From Stutzerimonas stutzeri (GTDB lineage Bacteria > Pseudomonadota > Gammaproteobacteria > Pseudomonadales > Pseudomonadaceae): 64,000 nucleotides of DNA. The position numbers were made by a program, and so were the translations under genes. This document shows, piece after piece, positions 27,254 to 35,862 of the stretch. The notes under the pieces were generated by a model. It did not search any database. It worked only from the letters and a program-made list of their open reading frames with translations, and was not told the origin of the DNA. The stretch lies in NCBI RefSeq assembly GCF_038561965.1, contig NZ_CP139348.1, forward strand, positions 558,001 to 622,000, in the 5' to 3' direction. Position 1 is the stretch's first letter. The number at the start of each line of letters is the position of its first letter.

Positions 27254-27895
27254 TCAGGGGGTGATGAACAGCTGGCTGAACGCGCGGGCGCGGCGTTCGA
27301 CCTCGGCCGGGCTGTCGGCGGCGAACAGGGCGTGAACCACGGCGATCATTTGCACGCCGTCGGTGATCAGACTTGGCGCTGTTTCCAGCGTAATGCCACC
27401 GATAGCGACGATGGGCAGGCCGATACGCGCGCGAGCTTCGCGCAACAGCTCGCGATCGGCCGAGGGCGCCCCCGGTTTTGTCTGTGACTGGAAGAAACGG
27501 CCGAAGGCGACATAGCTGGCGCCGTCACGCACGGCCTGCTCGGCCAGTGGCAGCTGCGCATGACAGGTGGCGCCGATGATCGCCTGGCGGCCGAGCAGGG
27601 CGCGGGCGACGGCGAGCGAGCCGTCCTCCTGTCCAAGGTGCAGGCCGACGCCCAGCCGGGCAGCCAGTTCGGCGTCGTCGTTGATGATCAGCTGCGCGCC
27701 ATGGCGGGCACAAAGTTCTTGCAGCGCATCGGCTTCGCGCAATCGGCGCGCCTCATCGCTGGATTTATCACGGTACTGCAGCAGTCGGGCGCCACCTTTC
27801 AGGGCAGCTTCGACATACGGCAGCAGGCGGCCCTCGGCGAGCAGCTTGCTGTCGGTGATGGCGTACAGACCGCGCAGGCGAGTCGATTCCTTCAT
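27254..27895 (-). CDS. thiE: Thiamine-phosphate synthase
   Basis: Couples HMP-pyrophosphate and thiazole phosphate to thiamine phosphate. 213 residues of the TIM-barrel ThiE family: RGLYAITDSKLL start, LLQYRDKSSDEARRLREA, IINDDAELAARLGVGLHLGQEDG, GATCHAQLPLAEQAVRDGASYVAFGRFFQSQTKPGA, and IVAIGGITLE. Fifteen bases after thiD, in the Pseudomonas thiD-thiE-hemL order. Confidence 0.95.
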   Translation of the reverse strand: MKESTRLRGLYAITDSKLLAEGRLLPYVEAALKGGARLLQYRDKSSDEARRLREADALQELCARHGAQLIINDDAELAARLGVGLHLGQEDGSLAVARALLGRQAIIGATCHAQLPLAEQAVRDGASYVAFGRFFQSQTKPGAPSADRELLREARARIGLPIVAIGGITLETAPSLITDGVQMIAVVHALFAADSPAEVERRARAFSQLFITP

Positions 27896-27909
27896 GCGCT
27901 GCTCTCCAG

Positions 27910-28704
27910 TCAGGCCAGATCCAGCGGCAACCGCCGCGGGATGAATTGCCCGTGGCCGGGCGCCTCGGCATCGCGCAGGGTGCGCCAGGTGTAATCGAGC
28001 GCAGACCTGACCGCGCTGGTCAGCGCTTCGCCAAGTGCCAGGCGGCCGGCGAGGGCGCTGGCCAGCGTGCAGCCGGAGCCGTGGTAGCTGCCCGGCAAGC
28101 GTGCGCAGGTGAAATCGTGGCGGCTGCCGTCACTGCAATAGAGTCGGTTATGCACTTCGCTTTCGTCGCCGTGACCACCAGTAATCAGCAGGTGGCGGAT
28201 ATGTGGCAGCAGGCGTTCGGCACATTCATCGGCGCTGCCATCGGGCAGATCGGCAAGAATGCGGGCTTCCGGCAGGTTCGGCGTGGCGATGGTCGACACC
28301 GGGAACAGCCGCTCGCGCATGGCGTAGCCGACATCGCCCTTGCCCAACGCGCCGCCACCGCCGGCACGCAGCACCGGGTCGCAGACCAGCGGCACACCGG
28401 GCAGCTTGCTCATGATCTCGATGACGGTCTCGACCATCTCCACCGAGCCGAGCATGCCCAGCTTGACCGCTGCGACGGGCAGGTCGGCGATCACCGCATT
28501 GGCCTGGGCGAGCACCCATTCGCGGTCGAGCACGCGGAAGTCGGAGACGTTGACGGTGTCCTGCACGGTCAGTGCGGTGACGGTCGGCGCAGCGTGACAG
28601 GCCTGCGCCAGCAGGGCTTCGATGTCCGCCTGCAGACCGGCGCCGCCACTGGGATCATGGCCGGAAAGACAGAGGACGACTGGTCGTGAAGTAGGGTTTT
28701 TCAT
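27910..28704 (-). CDS. thiD: Hydroxymethylpyrimidine (phosphate) kinase
   Basis: Phosphorylates HMP and HMP-P for thiamine synthesis. 264 residues from ATG 28704, with the ribokinase-like signatures LCLSGHDPSGGAGLQADIEA near the N terminus and GSYHGSGCTLASALAGRLALGE near the C terminus, the anion-hole/catalytic loop. Upstream in-frame codons (to 28767) have no family match. Divergent from the ladS-like gene. Confidence 0.95.
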   Translation of the reverse strand: MKNPTSRPVVLCLSGHDPSGGAGLQADIEALLAQACHAAPTVTALTVQDTVNVSDFRVLDREWVLAQANAVIADLPVAAVKLGMLGSVEMVETVIEIMSKLPGVPLVCDPVLRAGGGGALGKGDVGYAMRERLFPVSTIATPNLPEARILADLPDGSADECAERLLPHIRHLLITGGHGDESEVHNRLYCSDGSRHDFTCARLPGSYHGSGCTLASALAGRLALGEALTSAVRSALDYTWRTLRDAEAPGHGQFIPRRLPLDLA

Positions 28705-28926
28705 GGCGTGCGAGCTTATCACCAAACGGCGCTGGCGGGACGCGGCAGTTGTGCGTCGATCCGCCACCGCTGCGGTCGCCGGCTATCGGCTAGTCACGGC
28801 TCCAGCGATTCGCTTTTCCGGCGGCAACCGCCGCTGTGGTAGATTGCTGGCACTTTGGTTTTCGGACTGGGTGGCAGGGTTCACGGGGCGTGAATTCGTA
28901 TTCGCCGCCCGGCTGCACGAGGCATC

Positions 28927-30927
28927 ATGCGGTACGTCTTCTTTCTCATTCTGGCTTTGCTGCCTGCCGTGGCTGCTGCTGTCGAACTCGACGAGCACAC
29001 CCGTCACCTGCCGCTTGGCCAGGTCATGCAAGTGTTCGAGGACCCGCGCGGCGATGCGCGCATAGAAGACATCGCCTCGGCGGCTTTCGAGAACCGCTTT
29101 CAGACGCATCAGGCCGCCGTATTCAACGCCGGGTATTCCCGCTCCGTGCACTGGGTGCGCGTTGATCTGCACTACCAGCCCCGGTTGGCACAGGATGCGA
29201 AACGCTGGTTGCTGGAGGTGGCCTACCCACCGCTGGACAGCCTGCAGCTTTACTTGACCGACGGCGAGGGCGGCTACCGCCTGGCCCGCGATACCGGCGA
29301 CACCAAGCCCTGGGCCAGCCGCGAAATCCGCCAAGGCAACTATCTGTTCGAGATCGAACTGCAGCCCAACCAGCCGCAGCGGGCCTATCTGCGCGTGCAG
29401 AGCGAAGGGTCGATCCAGGTCCCGCTGAGTCTGTGGTCGCAGCACGCCTACCTCGAAGCGCAGCCGGGGCGCATCTACGTGCTGGGCATGATCTACGGTG
29501 TGCTGCTGGCAATGCTGGTCTACAACCTGTTCATCTATTTCAGCATTCGGGACCCCAGCTACCTGTTCTACATCCTCTACATCGCTGCGTTTGGCCTCTA
29601 TCAGGTCTCGGTGAACGGTGCGGGGGTGCAGTTTCTCTGGCCTGATCGGCCCTGGTGGGCCAACGCCGCGACGCCGCTGCTGATAGGTGCCACCGGGCTG
29701 TTCGGTTGCCTGTTCACCCGCAGCTTCCTGCGCACCGCCGAGCACAGCCGCTGGATGAATCGGCTGCTCGGGCTGATCATCGCGTTCTCCGTGGTAGTGA
29801 TGGTGCTGGCGCTGACCACCGACTACGGCCTTTCGTTGCGCCTGGCCACTGCCCTGGCATTGCTGTTCACCCTGGCGGTGTTCGCTGCTGGCATCCTCGC
29901 CTGGCTGCGCGGCATGCGTGTCGCGCGCTACTTCATCATCGCCTGGAGCGCACTGCTCATCGGTGGGCAGATCAATACGCTGATGGTGCTGGGGCATCTG
30001 CCGCACAACTTCCTGACGATGTACGCCAGCCAGCTGGGTGCCGCGCTGGAGGTGGTGCTGCTGTCGATGGCACTGGCCGATCGCATCAACGCGCTGAAGG
30101 ACGAGCGCGCCACGATCCTCGAAAGTGCGCGCTCCGAGCTGCAGCAGCTCAACGCCGAGCTGGCCGAGAGCAATCGCCTGAAGGATGAATTCCTCTCCAA
30201 CATCAGCCACGAGCTGCGCACGCCAATGATGGGGGTGATGGGCGCGCTGGAGCTTTTGCCTGCCTCCGAAACGCCGGAGGAACTGCAGCAGTATCAGCAC
30301 ATCGCCACCGGCTCGGCGCGCGACATGATGCGCCTGGTCAACAATATTCTGGTCCTCAGCGAACTGCGTGCCGGCAAGCTGCGTCTGCAGGATCAGCGCT
30401 TCAGCCTGCGGCAGACCGCGGGGCGGCTGCACCAGCAGTTCGATGGCCTGGCCAGGGACAAAGGCTTGGCCTTGGAGCTCGAGTTCGACGAACAGCTGCC
30501 TGATCGCGTGTATGGCGACGGCGAAAAACTGGAGCAGAGCATCTGCCATCTGCTCGACAACGCGGTCAAGTTCACCTCACGTGGCGCCGTGAACCTGCGC
30601 TTCACGGGTGCGGTCGAGCAGCGCCAGCTGCAGCTGAATGTCGAGGTCGTCGACAGTGGCATCGGTTTCAGCGATGCCGATCAGGCCTTCCTTTACCACC
30701 AGTTCCGCCAGGTGGATGGCTCGATGACGCGCCGTTATGGCGGTCTCGGCATTGGCCTGGCGATCAGCCGCGGCCTGATCCAGTTGCTCGGCGGGCAACT
30801 CGAGCAGCAGTCACGACCGGGCATGGGCAGCCGCTTCGGCATTCACGTGCGCTTTGCACTGCACCCTGCTGACGGGCTGGCCGCCGGCTCGGCGCCAGCC
30901 ACTCCGCCATCCGCGCCGATTGCCTGA
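28927..30927 (+). CDS. ladS: LadS-like 7TMR-DISM sensor histidine kinase lacking a receiver domain
   Basis: Membrane sensor kinase. 666 residues: signal peptide (1-18), periplasmic 7TMR-DISMED2 domain (about 25-160, SRSVHWVRVDLHY and YLRVQSEGSIQVPLSLW), seven-helix 7TMR-DISM region (about 183-385), a coiled-coil linker, HisKA with His428 in NISHELRTP, and HATPase_c (NAVKFTS, DSGIGFSD, YGGLGIGLAISRGL). Its place after thiD matches P. aeruginosa ladS (PA3974), which promotes biofilm through GacS/RsmA. That protein ends in a receiver; this one stops after the ATPase with an Ala/Pro tail. Orthology is inferred from synteny and domains. Confidence 0.85.
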   Translation: MRYVFFLILALLPAVAAAVELDEHTRHLPLGQVMQVFEDPRGDARIEDIASAAFENRFQTHQAAVFNAGYSRSVHWVRVDLHYQPRLAQDAKRWLLEVAYPPLDSLQLYLTDGEGGYRLARDTGDTKPWASREIRQGNYLFEIELQPNQPQRAYLRVQSEGSIQVPLSLWSQHAYLEAQPGRIYVLGMIYGVLLAMLVYNLFIYFSIRDPSYLFYILYIAAFGLYQVSVNGAGVQFLWPDRPWWANAATPLLIGATGLFGCLFTRSFLRTAEHSRWMNRLLGLIIAFSVVVMVLALTTDYGLSLRLATALALLFTLAVFAAGILAWLRGMRVARYFIIAWSALLIGGQINTLMVLGHLPHNFLTMYASQLGAALEVVLLSMALADRINALKDERATILESARSELQQLNAELAESNRLKDEFLSNISHELRTPMMGVMGALELLPASETPEELQQYQHIATGSARDMMRLVNNILVLSELRAGKLRLQDQRFSLRQTAGRLHQQFDGLARDKGLALELEFDEQLPDRVYGDGEKLEQSICHLLDNAVKFTSRGAVNLRFTGAVEQRQLQLNVEVVDSGIGFSDADQAFLYHQFRQVDGSMTRRYGGLGIGLAISRGLIQLLGGQLEQQSRPGMGSRFGIHVRFALHPADGLAAGSAPATPPSAPIA

Positions 30928-31060
30928 CGCGCGGAGCTTTTTGGCCGATACCTCGCTTCAATCGTCGCGGCAGCGCGTGTTTCACTGCTGATCCATCGCG
31001 CGCGCCGACTACGCTTGCTGACAGCCGCCGCGGCCTCGGTATCGAAGGAGGAACGTTCAG

Positions 31061-32707
31061 ATGAGCCTGCAGACCTGCGCCGAAACCCATGAGGTCACCA
31101 ATCAGGTGCCACCTCTCGACGGTGCCAACCTCTACCGTGTCGACCTGCCGCTGCAGCAATGGGTGCAGCGCTACCACGCCGGCTGGGCGGAGGGGCGGCT
31201 GGATAGCTACGGTGCGCTCGCCGGCGGTCCGTTGATGCAGGCCGGCTTTCTCGCCAACGAGCATAAGCCGGTGTTCAAGAGCCATGACCGCTATGGCCAT
31301 CGCATCGACCTGGTGGAGTTTCACCCGGCCTACCACGAGCTGATGCGCGCCGCCGTCGAGCACGGTATCCCATCCTTGCCCTGGAGCGAGCCGCAGCCCG
31401 GCGCACAGGTGGCACGTGCCGCCCTGATGTACCTGCACAACCAGGCCGAGGCCGGCAGCAGCTGCCCGCTGACCATGACCTACGCCAGCGTGCCGGCGCT
31501 GCGCCTGCAGCCGGACCTCGCCAAGCGCTGGCTGCCGAAGATCCTTGCCCGTGAATACGACCCGCGCAACCTGCCCATGGAGCAGAAGACCGGTGTCACC
31601 ATCGGCATGGCGATGACCGAGAAACAGGGCGGAACGGACGTGCGCGCCAACACTACGCACGCTCATCCGGTCGGCGGCGCGGGGCCGGGGCAGGCCTATG
31701 AACTGGTCGGCCACAAGTGGTTCTGCTCCGCGCCGATGTGCGATGCCTTCCTCACGCTGGCGCAGACCGACAAGGGGCTGTCCTGCTTCCTGGTGCCGCG
31801 TCATCGGCCGGACGGCACGCGCAATGCCTTCTATATCCAGCGCCTGAAGAACAAGCTGGGCAACTGGGCCAACGCCTCCAGCGAAGTCGAATACCGCGGT
31901 GCGCTGGCCTGGATGGTCGGTGAAGAAGGGCGCGGCGTGCCGACCATCATCGAGATGGTTTCCTCGACCCGTTTCGACTGCATGATCGGTTCCAGCTCGC
32001 TGATGCGTCAGGCGCTGACTCAGGCTCTGCATCACTGCACGTACCGCAGCGTCGGTGGTCGTGTGCTGCTCGAACAACCGCTGATGCGCAACGTGCTGGC
32101 CGATCTTGCGCTGGAAAGCGAGGCGGCGCTGGCGCTGACCCTGCGCATGGGCCGTGCTCAGGACAACCGCCAGGACGAACAGGAAGACAAGTTCGCCCGG
32201 CTGGTCACCGCCGTCGGCAAATACTGGATCTGCAAACGCGCGCCGAACATGATCGCCGAGGCCAGCGAGTGCCTGGGCGGCGCCGGCTATGTCGAGGAAA
32301 CCATCCTGCCGCGGCTGTACCGCGAGGCGCCGGTCAACTCCATCTGGGAAGGCTCGGGCAACGTGCAGTGCCTGGACGTGCTGCGTGCGCTGTCGAAGGA
32401 GCCGGGCGTGCCCGAAGTGCTATTCGCCGAGCTCGGCGACGGACACGGTGATGCTCGGCTCAGGGCACATATCCAGCGGCTGCAGCGCGCCTTCGGTGAT
32501 ACCGACGACATCCAGTACCGCGCCCGCCAGCTGACCGAAGATATCGCCATCGGCCTGCAGGCCAAGCTGTTGCTCGAAGCGGGCAACGCCGCCGTGTCGG
32601 ATGCGTTCATTGCCAGCCGCCTGGAAGGGCCTGGGCGCGTCTATGGCACTTTGCCGCGCGGGCTGGATATCGGCGCCTTGCTTGCGCGCAGCGCGCCGCA
32701 GCTGTGA
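31061..32707 (+). CDS. AidB-type acyl-CoA dehydrogenase
   Basis: 548-residue flavoprotein of the acyl-CoA dehydrogenase superfamily, AidB branch by length and by motifs: GMAMTEKQGGTDVRANTTHA (FAD contact), KWFCSAPMCDAFLTLAQT, STRFDCMIGSSSLMRQAL, and ECLGGAGYVEETILPRLYREAPVNSIWEGSGNVQCLDVLRAL. E. coli AidB binds DNA and is linked to alkylation stress; substrate here is unknown. A strong SD (AAGGAGGA, 31045-31052) precedes ATG 31061. P. aeruginosa has an acyl-CoA dehydrogenase near ladS too, with a TetR gene between them that is absent here. Confidence 0.88.
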   Translation: MSLQTCAETHEVTNQVPPLDGANLYRVDLPLQQWVQRYHAGWAEGRLDSYGALAGGPLMQAGFLANEHKPVFKSHDRYGHRIDLVEFHPAYHELMRAAVEHGIPSLPWSEPQPGAQVARAALMYLHNQAEAGSSCPLTMTYASVPALRLQPDLAKRWLPKILAREYDPRNLPMEQKTGVTIGMAMTEKQGGTDVRANTTHAHPVGGAGPGQAYELVGHKWFCSAPMCDAFLTLAQTDKGLSCFLVPRHRPDGTRNAFYIQRLKNKLGNWANASSEVEYRGALAWMVGEEGRGVPTIIEMVSSTRFDCMIGSSSLMRQALTQALHHCTYRSVGGRVLLEQPLMRNVLADLALESEAALALTLRMGRAQDNRQDEQEDKFARLVTAVGKYWICKRAPNMIAEASECLGGAGYVEETILPRLYREAPVNSIWEGSGNVQCLDVLRALSKEPGVPEVLFAELGDGHGDARLRAHIQRLQRAFGDTDDIQYRARQLTEDIAIGLQAKLLLEAGNAAVSDAFIASRLEGPGRVYGTLPRGLDIGALLARSAPQL

Positions 32708-32730
32708 TTCGGGAGCAGGTGGTGTTTCGC

Positions 32731-33573
32731 CTAGCGGCGAGTCTGCTCGCGTAGCAGTTCCTTGAGCTCGGCTATCTCGCCGCGCAACGCGCGGACCTCC
32801 TCATGCAGGTCGGCCTCGATGTGCTCGCGCGCCGCCTCGATGGTCGCCTGGGTGGCTTCATGATCTGCATCGGTGACCGTCTGCATGGCGTTGACGATGA
32901 TGGCGATGAACAGATTGAGCATGGTGAAGGTGGCGATCAGGATGAACGGGATGAAGAACACCCAGGCGTAGGGGAATACCTCCATCAACGGACGCACGAT
33001 GCCCATCGACCAGCTTTCCAGTGTCATGACCTGGAACAGCGTGTACACCGAACGGCCGAGGTTGCCGAACCACTCGGGGAATTCGGCGGCAAACAGGCCA
33101 GTGGCGATCACGGCGGAGACGTAAAAGACCAGCGCCAGCACCATTGCAATCGCACCCAGGCCGGGAATTGCCGACAACAGCGCACCCACCACGCGGCGCA
33201 TCGACGGCACCATGGTGACCATGCGCATCACCCGCAGCACGCGCAGGGCGCGCAGGATGCTGAACGGGCCGCTGGCGGGCACCAGCGCGATGGCTACCAC
33301 GATGAAATCGAACAGGCTCCAGGGATCGCGAAAGAAAGCCGCACGATGGACGTAGATGCGCGCGGCGATCTCCACCACGAACACGCCCAGGATCAGCATG
33401 TCGAGTACACGGAGTAGCTCGCCCCAGCTTGCCACCAGCGAAGCCGAAGTCTGCATGCCGAGGATCACGGCGTTGATCACGATCAGCAGCAGGATGCTGC
33501 GCTGAACGGCTGGCCGTTCGATGAAATGTTCCAGGCGACTACGAGCGCTCGTCTCTGGGCGTGTTAGCTGCAT
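32731..33573 (-). CDS. Voltage-gated sodium channel, NavAb/NaChBac family
   Basis: 280 residues forming a single six-helix channel subunit expected to tetramerise. The S4 sensor has four arginines spaced by three (108, 111, 114, 117 in ILRALRVLRVMRM). The pore has selectivity filter TLESWSM (184-190, Glu186), identical to the crystallised NavAb filter, inside a block (FQVMTLESWSMGIVRPLMEV) that as I recall matches NavAb almost letter for letter. The C terminus (about 240-280) is a heptad coiled coil (EEVRALRGEIAELKELLREQ), as in BacNav channels. Monocistronic. Confidence 0.92.
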   Translation of the reverse strand: MQLTRPETSARSRLEHFIERPAVQRSILLLIVINAVILGMQTSASLVASWGELLRVLDMLILGVFVVEIAARIYVHRAAFFRDPWSLFDFIVVAIALVPASGPFSILRALRVLRVMRMVTMVPSMRRVVGALLSAIPGLGAIAMVLALVFYVSAVIATGLFAAEFPEWFGNLGRSVYTLFQVMTLESWSMGIVRPLMEVFPYAWVFFIPFILIATFTMLNLFIAIIVNAMQTVTDADHEATQATIEAAREHIEADLHEEVRALRGEIAELKELLREQTRR

Positions 33574-33892
33574 GATGCCTACCTGTCTGTATCCGTCATT
33601 GTCCTGCTCCGGGACCGCAGGGCTCTACTGTCTGAGCACTGTACCGGGCGGGCGCGAGTATGGCGGCGAAGGTCGGCGTGGGGAAGTGGCTCCCTCAGCC
33701 GGATCGTTTCCCGGTTTGACAGAGGTTCGAACGGCAGGCGTCGTTGGTGACGAGATACCGGCCGGGCCGTTGCTCGGCGCCGCGCAGAAGTACCGATAAC
33801 GGCTGTCGCGCTGTACGTGGCCTTCTAGGGTCGGCGCGGTTCAAGTTTGTCGTGCCCCTGGCCGACAAGCTGGCATTGCCCAGAGGTTTGCC
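33574..33892. other. Intergenic region, 319 bp, nothing recognised
   Basis: Separates the divergent sodium-channel gene and the coiled-coil gene at 33893. No convincing ORF with an SD, RNA gene or clear inverted repeat was found; it must contain at least one promoter for each direction, but no good -35/-10 pair stands out. Confidence 0.5.
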
Positions 33893-34741
33893 ATGACGCT
33901 GCCCATCTCCGCCTCGATCGCTGCTGCACGCCACACCGCGCGTACCGGGGTGCCAGCCCGATCTGCGGCCGAAGCGGAGCAGGTCTCTGAGTCGCCCAGC
34001 CGAACGTTGCTCAACGAGCGCTCGCGCGAACGATTGCTCTCGGCCGCCAAGGCCACCCGCTCGCTTTCGAACTCAATGCGTGAGGCCGATAGCGCGAAGA
34101 AGGAAGCGGCGCGTCGGCGCATCGAGGACATCAAAGAGCGCATCAAGATGCTGCGGATGCTGGTCAGCGGCGGGCTGGCCTCGAAAGGCGTCCTGCGGGA
34201 AATTCGCGAATTGGCGAAGGCGCTAGGCCAGGCTGCCAAGGTGCTCGGCGATTCAGGCGGTGATACCAAGCAAGCGGGCACCGGGGAGGGCGCGGCGCCT
34301 GCCACTGCGGGTTCCGCTGAGCAGTCCGGACTGCAGGGGGAGGCGGCATCGCTGCCGCAGGAGGCCGCACAGGAAGATGACGCCGACAAGCAGCCCGAAG
34401 CAACGAAGGAAGACGGTGTCGACGAGGCGGCGTCGCGAACGGCGATGACCCTGAAGTTGTACCTGGAAAATCTGCAGCAGGCACGGCAGGACGAGCAGCC
34501 GAGCGCCGCTGAAACGCGCCAGCGCGGCGCCGATGCGGAGCTGATCGAGGATGCCGTACGCCGTCTCAAGGCTCTGCTGGCTCTCGTCAAAAGCGTCCGT
34601 GATACGGACGATCCCGATTCCCGCGAGCGTATCTCGGAAGTAAAAGCGCAGCTCGACGACAGCGAGAAGATCGCACGGGGCCTCGGCAGCGGTTTCGCCG
34701 CGGCGCCCCTGTCGGGGGTTTCGGTCTCGATCAGCGTCTGA
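33893..34741 (+). CDS. Unknown protein, Ala/Glu-rich with two helical regions
   Basis: 282 residues, ATG 33893 with AGAGG upstream. No signal peptide, membrane span or cysteine. Residues about 40-120 are charged helix (KKEAARRRIEDIKERIKMLRMLVSGGLASKGVLREIRELAKALGQAAKVL), 125-185 are an acidic Gly/Ala/Gln linker (GDSGGDTKQAGTGEGAAPATAG...), and 186-260 are again helical (LKLYLENLQQARQ, AVRRLKALLALVKSVRD, ISEVKAQLDDSEKIARGL). The look resembles secreted or surface-associated helical proteins, but no family is recognised. Codon use matches its neighbours. Confidence 0.7.
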   Translation: MTLPISASIAAARHTARTGVPARSAAEAEQVSESPSRTLLNERSRERLLSAAKATRSLSNSMREADSAKKEAARRRIEDIKERIKMLRMLVSGGLASKGVLREIRELAKALGQAAKVLGDSGGDTKQAGTGEGAAPATAGSAEQSGLQGEAASLPQEAAQEDDADKQPEATKEDGVDEAASRTAMTLKLYLENLQQARQDEQPSAAETRQRGADAELIEDAVRRLKALLALVKSVRDTDDPDSRERISEVKAQLDDSEKIARGLGSGFAAAPLSGVSVSISV

Positions 34742-34831
34742 TGGCGTCGATAGTCACGGGGCCTTGCAGGCTGCACGGATGCGCGACGAAGCAGCCAAGG
34801 CGTGCATTTCGACCAACTGATCGCATCGGCG

Positions 34832-35785
34832 TTAGCTGGCCAGTATTCCTGCGAGCAGCGTGCGGTCGATGTTCGCTCCGCTGAGCACCACGGCGATGCG
34901 TTGTCCACGGTTGCCTTCTCGCTCCTGCATGGCGGCGGCCAGAGCGGCGGCCCCGGCGCCTTCGGCGGTGTTGTGGGTGTCTTCGTGCAACGCGACGATC
35001 GCCTGGCGAATCTCCACATCATCGACCCGCACGATGCGGGTCGCCCCCCGGTTGATGATTGCCAGCGCTTCCGTTGCCGGCATTCGGCAGGCCAGGCCAT
35101 CGGCGAACGTGTCGGCGGTCTCGGTGCAGACGATTCGGCGCTGTTCGAAGCTCTGCGCATAGACGTCCGCCGCACGGGATACGACGCCGATGACTTCGGT
35201 ATCCAGGCCCAGGAGATCACGCACGCGAATCATGCCGCAGATGCCCGACCCCATGCCGATGGGCACGTAAACACGGCGCAGGGGCGGTGCCGCTTCCAGC
35301 AGCTCCAACGCGTAGGTGGCGACGCCGCGGATCAGGTCGGGATGCAGGGCGGGAACAAAGTGCCAGCCGCTCTGGGCGGCCAGGTCGGCAGCGTGTTGGC
35401 GCGCGGTGTCGAAGTCGCGACCGTATTCGATGACTTCGGCCGCGCAGGCACGCATTGCTGCGTTCTTTTCCGTCGAATTACCCTCTGGCACCAGCAGCTT
35501 CAGCGGCACGCCGGCCCGCTGGGCAGCCATCGCCAGGCTGATACCGTGATTGCCGCGGGTGGCGCTGATGAGGCCGCGCAGCTGCGGCTCACGCTTGAGC
35601 AGTTCGTCGACGTAAAGCAGGCCGCCGCGCACCTTGAAAGCGCCGGTTGGCGTGTGGTTCTCATGCTTGACCCACGTCTCGCAACCGAGCCGCTGGCTCA
35701 GTAGCGGCCAGTTGTACTGAGGGGTTGGCGGGACGTGACGGCCAATTAGCTCGGCGGCCTGGCGCAAGGCGGTGAGTTCGAACAT
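34832..35785 (-). CDS. Threonine/serine dehydratase-like PLP enzyme
   Basis: 317 residues of the fold-type II PLP family. The PLP Lys is residue 51 in PTGAFKVRGG; the substrate loop is SATRGNHG and the phosphate loop PIGMGSGICG. This short form without a regulatory ACT domain resembles catabolic threonine dehydratases and hydroxyaspartate dehydratases; the exact substrate cannot be read. It diverges from a MocR-type regulator 78 bases away that probably controls it. Confidence 0.88.
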   Translation of the reverse strand: MFELTALRQAAELIGRHVPPTPQYNWPLLSQRLGCETWVKHENHTPTGAFKVRGGLLYVDELLKREPQLRGLISATRGNHGISLAMAAQRAGVPLKLLVPEGNSTEKNAAMRACAAEVIEYGRDFDTARQHAADLAAQSGWHFVPALHPDLIRGVATYALELLEAAPPLRRVYVPIGMGSGICGMIRVRDLLGLDTEVIGVVSRAADVYAQSFEQRRIVCTETADTFADGLACRMPATEALAIINRGATRIVRVDDVEIRQAIVALHEDTHNTAEGAGAAALAAAMQEREGNRGQRIAVVLSGANIDRTLLAGILAS

Positions 35786-35862
35786 GGGCGGCTCCTGGTT
35801 GTTTGACGACAGCCTAGAGCGCGGTCATTGTGTGGGTAAATTCTTATATTGCATGGCAGGCA

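Noticed and set aside
28783..30549. 588-residue minus-strand ORF opposite the LadS-like kinase
   Set aside because: Gln/His-rich shadow without domains; the kinase motifs lie on +.
33841..35220. 459-residue minus-strand ORF across the unknown gene and dehydratase
   Set aside because: Ser/Arg-rich translation with no family features; it runs antisense to the gene at 33893 and in another frame of the dehydratase. A GC-rich codon shadow.
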